Part shown: piece by piece, positions 7,182 through 14,600 of the stretch
How the letters are laid out: every line of letters starts with the position of its first letter
How positions within the stretch are numbered: position 1 is the first letter of the stretch
DNA from: Deltaproteobacteria bacterium
GTDB taxonomy: Bacteria; Desulfobacterota; Binatia; UBA1149; SPBQ01
Assembly: GCA_029262375.1 (NCBI GenBank)
Contig: JAJCZM010000051.1
Span: 1 to 64,000, forward strand
Length of the DNA: 64,000 bases
Direction: 5' to 3'
Notes under the pieces: model-generated
The model's input: the letters and a program-made list of their open reading frames with translations, nothing else
Database searches by the model: none
What the model was told of the DNA's origin: nothing
Position numbers and translations under genes: made by a program

Positions 7182-8612
7182 ATGCCGCCAACTGAGCCCA
7201 AGTCTGCGCTCGTCATCGGCGGGGGGATCACCGGTCTGACCACCGCCTATAGGCTGCAAACGCTTGCTGCCGAAGCGGGCGTTGCGCTCAAGGTCACCGT
7301 ATTGGAGGCCGCCGATCGTGTCGGAGGGGTGATTGAGACGATCGTCGCCGACGGCTTCGTGATGGAGCGGGGCCCCGACTCGATCATCACGGAAAAACCG
7401 TGGGCCGCCGAACTGTGCAGCGAACTCGCAATGGCTGCCGACCTCGTCCCGACCCGTCGCGAACCGAGTGGGAGCTTCATCGTATCGCGAGGTCGGCTGT
7501 GCCGCGTACCGGACGGTCTCCATCTCATGGCACCCTCGCGACTCGGACCTTTCGCGGCGTCATCGCTGATCTCGTGGCCCGGCAAACTGCGCGCGCTTGG
7601 CGACTTGCTAATCCCACGTCGGACAGGCGAGGGCGATGAAAGCCTGGGCTCGTTCGTTCGCCGACGTCTGGGCACAGAAGCTCTCGAGCGACTCGCACAG
7701 CCGATGGTCGGCGGCATCTACACCGCCGACCCCGACAAGCTGAGCTTGGCGGCCACCATGCCGCGCTTCATCGACATGGAAAAGAAGTACGGCAGCGTCA
7801 TTCGCGGACTTATGACGGCCCGCCGCAAAGCCGGCACGTCGGCGCGAGGACCACGTTACGACTTGTTCGTTGCTCCCCGGAAGGGGACCGAAGCGATTAC
7901 GCGCCGCCTGGTCGAGACGCTGCCTCCAGACAGCATCGAGACCGGTGTCCGGGCCGAGAACATCCGAATCGCTCGAGGGCGGTGGGAGGTCGAGACCAGT
8001 GTCGGTTCACGTTTTGGCGACGGTCTCTGTATTTGCTCGCCCGCTCACGCAACGGCGACACTACTGGCGCAATATGCTCCGGGGCTCGCAGCGGAACTCG
8101 ACGCCATCGAGTATGCCTCGGCAACGACGGTCAACCTGGTCTATCCTCGCGAGGCCGTACCCAACGCTCTTGCGGGTTTCGGCTTCGTCGTGCCGGCTAT
8201 CGAAAAGCGCGACATTCTCGCCTGTACCTACAGCAGCGTGAAATACGAGGGGCGTGCGCCTGCTGATAAAGTCTTGCTTCGTGCGTTCTTGGGCGGGGCG
8301 ATGTCGCCGGAGAAGTTCGACCTCGATGACCGCGACACGCTGGCGTCGGTCAAACGCGAACTCGGCGACTTGCTAGGCATCACCCGCGAGCCGGAGCAGA
8401 CTCTCATCTCACGCCATCCACGCGCGATGCCGCAGTACCATGTCGGTCACCTCGCCAGAGTCGGTCGCATCGAAGCGGCGATCGCCGCGCACCCAGGCCT
8501 GGAGCTTGCGGGCAACGCCTATCGTGGAACCGGCATGCCCGACTGTATACGTAGCGCGAACCAAGCGGCCGAGCGCCTGTTCGGTCAGCTATTCGGGACG
8601 AAGGAATCCTAG
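7182..8612 (+). CDS. hemY: Protoporphyrinogen/coproporphyrinogen oxidase (oxygen-dependent type)
   Basis: A 476-residue FAD enzyme of the HemY/CgoX family, which oxidises protoporphyrinogen IX or coproporphyrinogen III late in heme synthesis. The N-terminal dinucleotide motif is GGGITG (residues 12-17), then a GG-doublet region around VGGVIET and MERGPDSI. The family segment QPMVGGIYTADPDKLSL is in the middle, and the C-terminal FAD motif reads LELAGNAYRGTGMPDCI. The ATG at 7182 has GAAGGG just upstream; the frame opens earlier but without conserved sequence. Which porphyrinogen is used cannot be decided from sequence alone. Neighbour: divergent radical SAM gene. Confidence 0.93.
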   Translation: MPPTEPKSALVIGGGITGLTTAYRLQTLAAEAGVALKVTVLEAADRVGGVIETIVADGFVMERGPDSIITEKPWAAELCSELAMAADLVPTRREPSGSFIVSRGRLCRVPDGLHLMAPSRLGPFAASSLISWPGKLRALGDLLIPRRTGEGDESLGSFVRRRLGTEALERLAQPMVGGIYTADPDKLSLAATMPRFIDMEKKYGSVIRGLMTARRKAGTSARGPRYDLFVAPRKGTEAITRRLVETLPPDSIETGVRAENIRIARGRWEVETSVGSRFGDGLCICSPAHATATLLAQYAPGLAAELDAIEYASATTVNLVYPREAVPNALAGFGFVVPAIEKRDILACTYSSVKYEGRAPADKVLLRAFLGGAMSPEKFDLDDRDTLASVKRELGDLLGITREPEQTLISRHPRAMPQYHVGHLARVGRIEAAIAAHPGLELAGNAYRGTGMPDCIRSANQAAERLFGQLFGTKES

Positions 8613-8622
8613 CGTCGCACGC

Positions 8623-11600
8623 TCAGTTGCCGGCGCCGCGTTTCCTTCCATGCGTTCGCGTCGCTGTTCGCCGCGTCATGCCGGACTGTTGCAGCGGGAG
8701 GCCCTCGACACTACCGAGTTCGATGTCCGTAACCGAGAGCTCCTGACTCACGTTCGGTAACTTCACGCGCAACGCGATTCCGCGATTCATGGGCGCGATC
8801 TGTCCGTGCACCAGCGGCGGTAGAATCAGCGCCGTCGCCTCATCGTGTGACGCGCGGCTTACGTGCATCGAGAATCCGCGGCCACGCAAGCGGCGACTGA
8901 TCTTCACCCGCCCTACGCGATCATTCGAACGCAGCGTAACCTGCAGTCCTCCTGTTACCGTCGCGCCCGCGTCTCGCAATCTCACGTCGTAGGCAGCTCG
9001 GCCTTTGTCTCCGACCGTCGGTGCCGAGACGACGACCTGTGGACCGGGCGGCGAAGTCGACGCCATAGCGGTGGGATCTCCGTATCCCAGCGCGCCACCG
9101 GCGGCGCCGCTACAGGTGTCGGGAGCGAACAGCCCGAGCTGGCGGAGAACGGAGCAAATAGGATCGGATGCTTCGGTACCGAGCAGGCAGTTACAATCAG
9201 CCGCGCAGACGCAGTCCGCTCCTGCCGGTCCCTGGCCGATCGTACAGAGCACGGCGCATAAGGGATCGGCCGCATCGAGAATCGCGTTCTGGTTGCAGTC
9301 TCCCGACATGCAGGTGTTGCAGTCGAAATTGACACAGTCGTCGGAGCAACTCGGCGCACCGGAGGTGTCCGTGAGTGCGAGCGCGGTGCCGTTGAGGCAG
9401 AGCTGCTGCGATGCGGCTTCTTGCGTGCACTCGATCGTGAGTTCGGCAATCTCGCCGTCCCCGAAAGCTTCGATAGGTGTCACAGTGTCGGACACGTCGA
9501 ACCCACAGTTGGGTGCGTCCGACGTACAGGTTCCGTTGCTCGAAGCGGGGCCGGTCGAGCAGGTATCGCCGCATGTGATGGTCGACGTCGCAGTGATCGT
9601 CGACGTGATGTCGGCAATCGCCAAACCGTTGGTCGCCAGGTTGAGCGGGACCAGACAGGTTCGGCTCGTATAACATTGGACACTGTTCGCGATAGTCACG
9701 CTGGCGCATGTATCACAGGTATCGCCGGTCTCGTCGCAGACTTCTTGCGCGGTGCAGGGGGCGCTGCCTGCGAGGCAGTTGCCGGCGGAGCAGATCTCCG
9801 CGCCGTTGCAGAAGGCGAAATCGTCACAATCCCCGTTGGTCGTACAGACCGGCGACGACGCGCCCGATAACACCTCGAGCGCCTTGAGGCTCGGGTCGCC
9901 TGCGATGTCGTGGAGGAATTCGATCTGCAGCCCGTCACCGTCGGTAACGTTGACGATGGCGGATCGCACAACCGCGACACCGCTGCCGCCTGCGGCGGCG
10001 ACCTGATCGAAATCGTCGTAGACCAACGCACTCTCGGCTGCGATATCAAAGGCCCGTTCACCGGGCTGGTCGGTACCCGTAAACGTGTTGGCAAACAGGA
10101 AGTTGATCAAGTACTGCCCGTTCGGAACGTCAAAGTCATAGATCAGCTCCGGCAACGCGCTCTTGTCGAAATGCTCACACTGGAAGAGATCTTCGGTGTC
10201 ATCGCTATCGCAGCCGAAGATGGTCGCGATACCGGTGATGACGCACAATTCACCACCACCTCCGAGATTGCATTCGGCATTGTCGTTGTCTCGGTTGTAG
10301 CCGAAGTCGGCCGTCCAAACGTCACCGTTACAGTCGACACGAGTTCCCGAGCAGGTCGCCGACTCAGCATGCGCATTTATACGAATGTCGATTGCAGCAG
10401 TCTGATCTACCGCCACCGAGCCGAAGCAAAGGTTTCTCGGGTCATCCGGGCACGGATCGTTGCCATCGCCGAGCCCGTCATTATCCGGGTCGCCCGAGAC
10501 GATTTCACATGATTCGGTTACGACGTTGCAGCCTTCGAACAGCGGACAGTTGTCCGGGTTGCTGCAGGCACCGGCCGTGCAGAGATCGTCGGTGCAGGCT
10601 ACGTCGTCGAAACAGTCGCCGTTGCTGGAACACGGGATGCAAAGATCGTTGGACTCGTCGCAAGTCTGTCCGGGGCAGGGGTCTGACCCGCCGACGCACA
10701 TAGCGGCCTGGCAGGTCTCCGCACCATCGCAGAACGCACCGTTGGCACAGTCCGCATCTACTAGACAGTCCACACAAACGTCACCGATCTCGTCGCAGAA
10801 CGCGCCCGGGCAAGCATCGCCGCTGCCGGTACATACTCCGGCCGCGCACGCGCTTACGGTCGAGCAGAAGAACCCGTCGTCGCAGGCTACGCCTTCTTGC
10901 GGCACTCCGTCGTGGTCACACAATCCGGCGACGCACGTGTCAACCGTACACACGTTGCCATCGTCGCAGTGACCGGCATCCATGCACTCGATCGGGAAGT
11001 TCAGTTGGATATAGCGGCCGATGTCCGCGCTCTCTTGATCAAGGCCGCCGGCGCTCAGCCAGCCCGGCATGAATGTGCCCGGGTTGCCGAAGCGAATCTT
11101 GTGTAGCACCTCCCAAGGATTTTCGACTGCGTGAGTTCCCAGCCAATCGGGCGCTTCGGGTGTACCGAAATTGAGCGCAGTACCGTCGAGCCCGTGGCAG
11201 GTGACGCACGGAGCTCCGGGCCCCGCGCTCAGGTACATTGCTTCTCCGGACACGTCGTCACCGAGGAACAAACCGATCGGGTCGATGAAGGCTGCGGTGT
11301 CAATGGTACGATCCTGGAGAAACTGCACCAAGTCGACGATGTCCTCGTCCATGAGGCCGAAGTTGGCGAACCCGTGGCCGTTAGGGATGGCATCGCTCTT
11401 GATGAGTTCGAACATCTCGCTGGGAGTCAGAAGCGATCCATGGACTCCGATGATACCGGTGAAGTGACTGCCGCTGCTGTAGGCACCGTCGAGCCCCTTG
11501 TAGTCCCAACCGTGGCATTCTTTGCATCGGTAGGTGGTACTGCCGCTCATGAGCGCGCCCACCGGGTACAGCGGGTGGTCGCCCGTCGGTTCCGGCGCGC

Positions 11601-14600
11601 CGTTGATGAGCCACCACTTGTCGTAAAGCAATCCTCCGATCAGGCCGTTGCCGCCGGGAATCGGCAGGCATGCACCAGAAACTTCGTCACAGAGTTGCCC
11701 CGGACATGGATCGCCGCTGCCTGTGCAATTTCCGGCCGAGCAAACGTCGGTGGTCGTACATGGGTTCGCGTCGTCGCAACCGGCGCCTTCGAACGGGCCG
11801 GGATCGTTTCCGCAGGTGTTCGCCGTGCAAAGATCTTGCGTACAAGCGTTGGTATCGTCGCAGTCGGTGTTGGTCGTACAGGCCAGGCCCTGCTCCTCGA
11901 GTACTTCGATCGCCTTGATCGCGGGATCTCCGGTTCCCATGTGCAACAGCTCAATCTGTAGACCGTTGGAATCGACCACGTCGATGAGAGCAGAACGGAC
12001 CACGCCGACACCGCTGCCGCCCGCAATCGCCACCTGATCAAAGCCCGCATACGTCGTGGCGCCTTCGATCTGAATGTCGAACACGCGGTCACCCGGCTGG
12101 GTCGTGCCGTCGAACGTGTTGGCGAAAAAGAGATTGACCAGATAGCGACCGTCCGCCACGTCGAAATCGTAGATCAGATTGGGGACAGAGGCTTTATCGA
12201 AGTGCTCACACTGGAACAGGTCCTGAGTCGATGCCGCCGACCCGTCGCAACCAAAGATCGCATCGAGACCCGATACGACGCAGAGGTCGCCGCCGCCGTT
12301 GAGATTGCACTCCGCGTTGTTGCTGCCGACGTTGTAGCCGAAGTCGCCAACCCACACGTCTCCATTGCAATCTGTCTTCGAGCCGCTACAAACCGCTGCA
12401 GCGCTGTGCGCGTTGATGCGCATGTCGGTGGCCAAGGTGCGGTCGCGGGCCACGGGGCCGAAACAAAGATTGCGCGGATCATTCGGGCAGGGGTCCGAGA
12501 GGTCGAGCAACCCGTCATTGTCCAGGTCTCCCGGCGTCGCGCACTGTCCGCCGCCCAGGAAGGTCGCGGTGTAGCTCACGTCTGTGTTTGGCACGGTCAC
12601 GTCATGCGCTTGCGCACCGGCATCCGACCAAGCGGACCACGTCTGTTCGACCTCCGATGCACACTGCGGTGACGGCGCGTCGAGCCCCACGATGAAGCCT
12701 TTCGCTTCCTGGAATACGAAGGGGGTCGCTACCGTGGATCCGCCAAGAACGACGTTCAGACCGGTAGGCGACGTATCCATCGTTACCGTTACGAGATCCG
12801 GAAGTATCTCGACGTATGTAGAATCCGTGAGGCCGTCTGAATCGGTGACCGTCAGGGTTACACGGAATCTTGCTGAACCACCGTACGGATATCCCGTTGC
12901 GGGCGCATCGAAGCTACCGCTCATCCCCGGTGAAGGGCCGAATTGCAGCTGCGTAACATCGCCGTGTTTCAGTTCGATCACCCATTCGAAAGCGTCCGTC
13001 CCGAGCGTTTCGTCTAAGTCCGTGCCATTGCCGGCATACGCTATCGTGTCGCCGGCGCTGAATAGAGATGCGTCGATGGGCAGCGTAATCGACGCGATCG
13101 GTGGATTGCCGATCATGATCGGAATCGGATCGGAAGCTACCGTGTGGCTCGCGTCCGAGACCGCGAGCTGTGCCGAATAGGGTCCGCTCGTCGTGTACTC
13201 GTGTGCGACGATCTTGCCGAAGTCTTCGCCGCCGTCTCCGAAGGTCCAATGGTAGGTCAGCGGATCGTTTTCGTTGTCGTCGGCGTCTCCCGTGAAGGTG
13301 ACGGTTGTCCCCTGTGGTCCTGACAACGGATCAGCCGAAGCCTGCGTGATCACCGGTGCAAGATTGCCATCGTCAAAGGTCATACGGCGCAGTTCGCCGC
13401 TAATATGATCGACCCAGTAGATTGCACCGTCGGGTCCGATATCCAATGCCACGACAGCGCCCGCCTCGTCGGTGAGTTTGAAATTGCCCATGACGATCGT
13501 GCCGGTGACGTCGAATGTCAGGTAGCTGATCATCCCGGCTACGTAGTCGCCGTAGAAAAATGCGCCATGCATCCCGACGGGAAACGCCAGGCCGTGGTAG
13601 ACCCCGCCGCCGACGATGCCGAAACCACCGCCGACGTGTTGATACGTGAATATGGGATCGACGAGCGTCGCGGGCTGATTGCAATCGCCCTCGCACATCG
13701 GCCAACCATAGTTCGCACCGGCTTCGCCCAAATTCAGCGTCTCGTAGGTATCGAGGCCGAAGTCGCCGATGAAGTATCGGCCCGTCGGTTCGTCCCAGTA
13801 CGCACGCCACGGATTGCGCAAGCCCAACGCCCAGATCGCATCGTAGTTGGGGCCGAGCACGCACGTCTCACCCGCACCGCAATCGGCTGCGGACATGCAC
13901 GGGCCGCCCGAGACGTCGCACGCGTTGTCGACGAAAGGATTATCGAGCGGAATGGATCCGTCCGGGTTGATGCGAATGACCTTGCCACCTGCGAGCGTCA
14001 TGTCTTGCGCCCGCTCGGGGAAATATTTCTCACCAAGAGATAGGTAGAGTTTCCCGTCGGGACCGAAGTCCAGTCCGCCTCCGTAGTGGCAGCACTTTTC
14101 GAACGGCTGATCGTCTTCCCAAATCAAGACCGCCGAAGTCGGATCGCCGGTATCACCGAGATGAGTGAACCGTGACACCCGGTGTGTGTTGTTGCCGTTC
14201 CACGCGAAGTAGAGATAGAAAAATCCGTTGGTCTCGAAGTCGGGGTCCAAAACAATGTCGAGCATGCCTGCTTCGCTCGTATTGAGAACGTTCGGCACGA
14301 GCATGTAGGGCGCGACGGTTGCCGGTGTTACGGTCGGATCCACGATGACCAAGTGGCCGTCTTTCTCGAGCACGATGACCCGCCCGTCAGGTAGAAACTC
14401 CAGCGAGGTCGGACGATCGAGCGCGGTCGCAACGGCCTCGGTGGCGAAGTCCGGTTTGACATCGCAGATGCCGGTTTCCGCATTGCAGGTGGCGTGATCC
14501 GGACAGACCAACGTTGTCGCGCATGTGCTCGCGTCGCTGCCGAGCACCTCGATGGCTTGGACCGATGGAGAGTCCTGGACGCGGCCGAACTCGATGTCGA

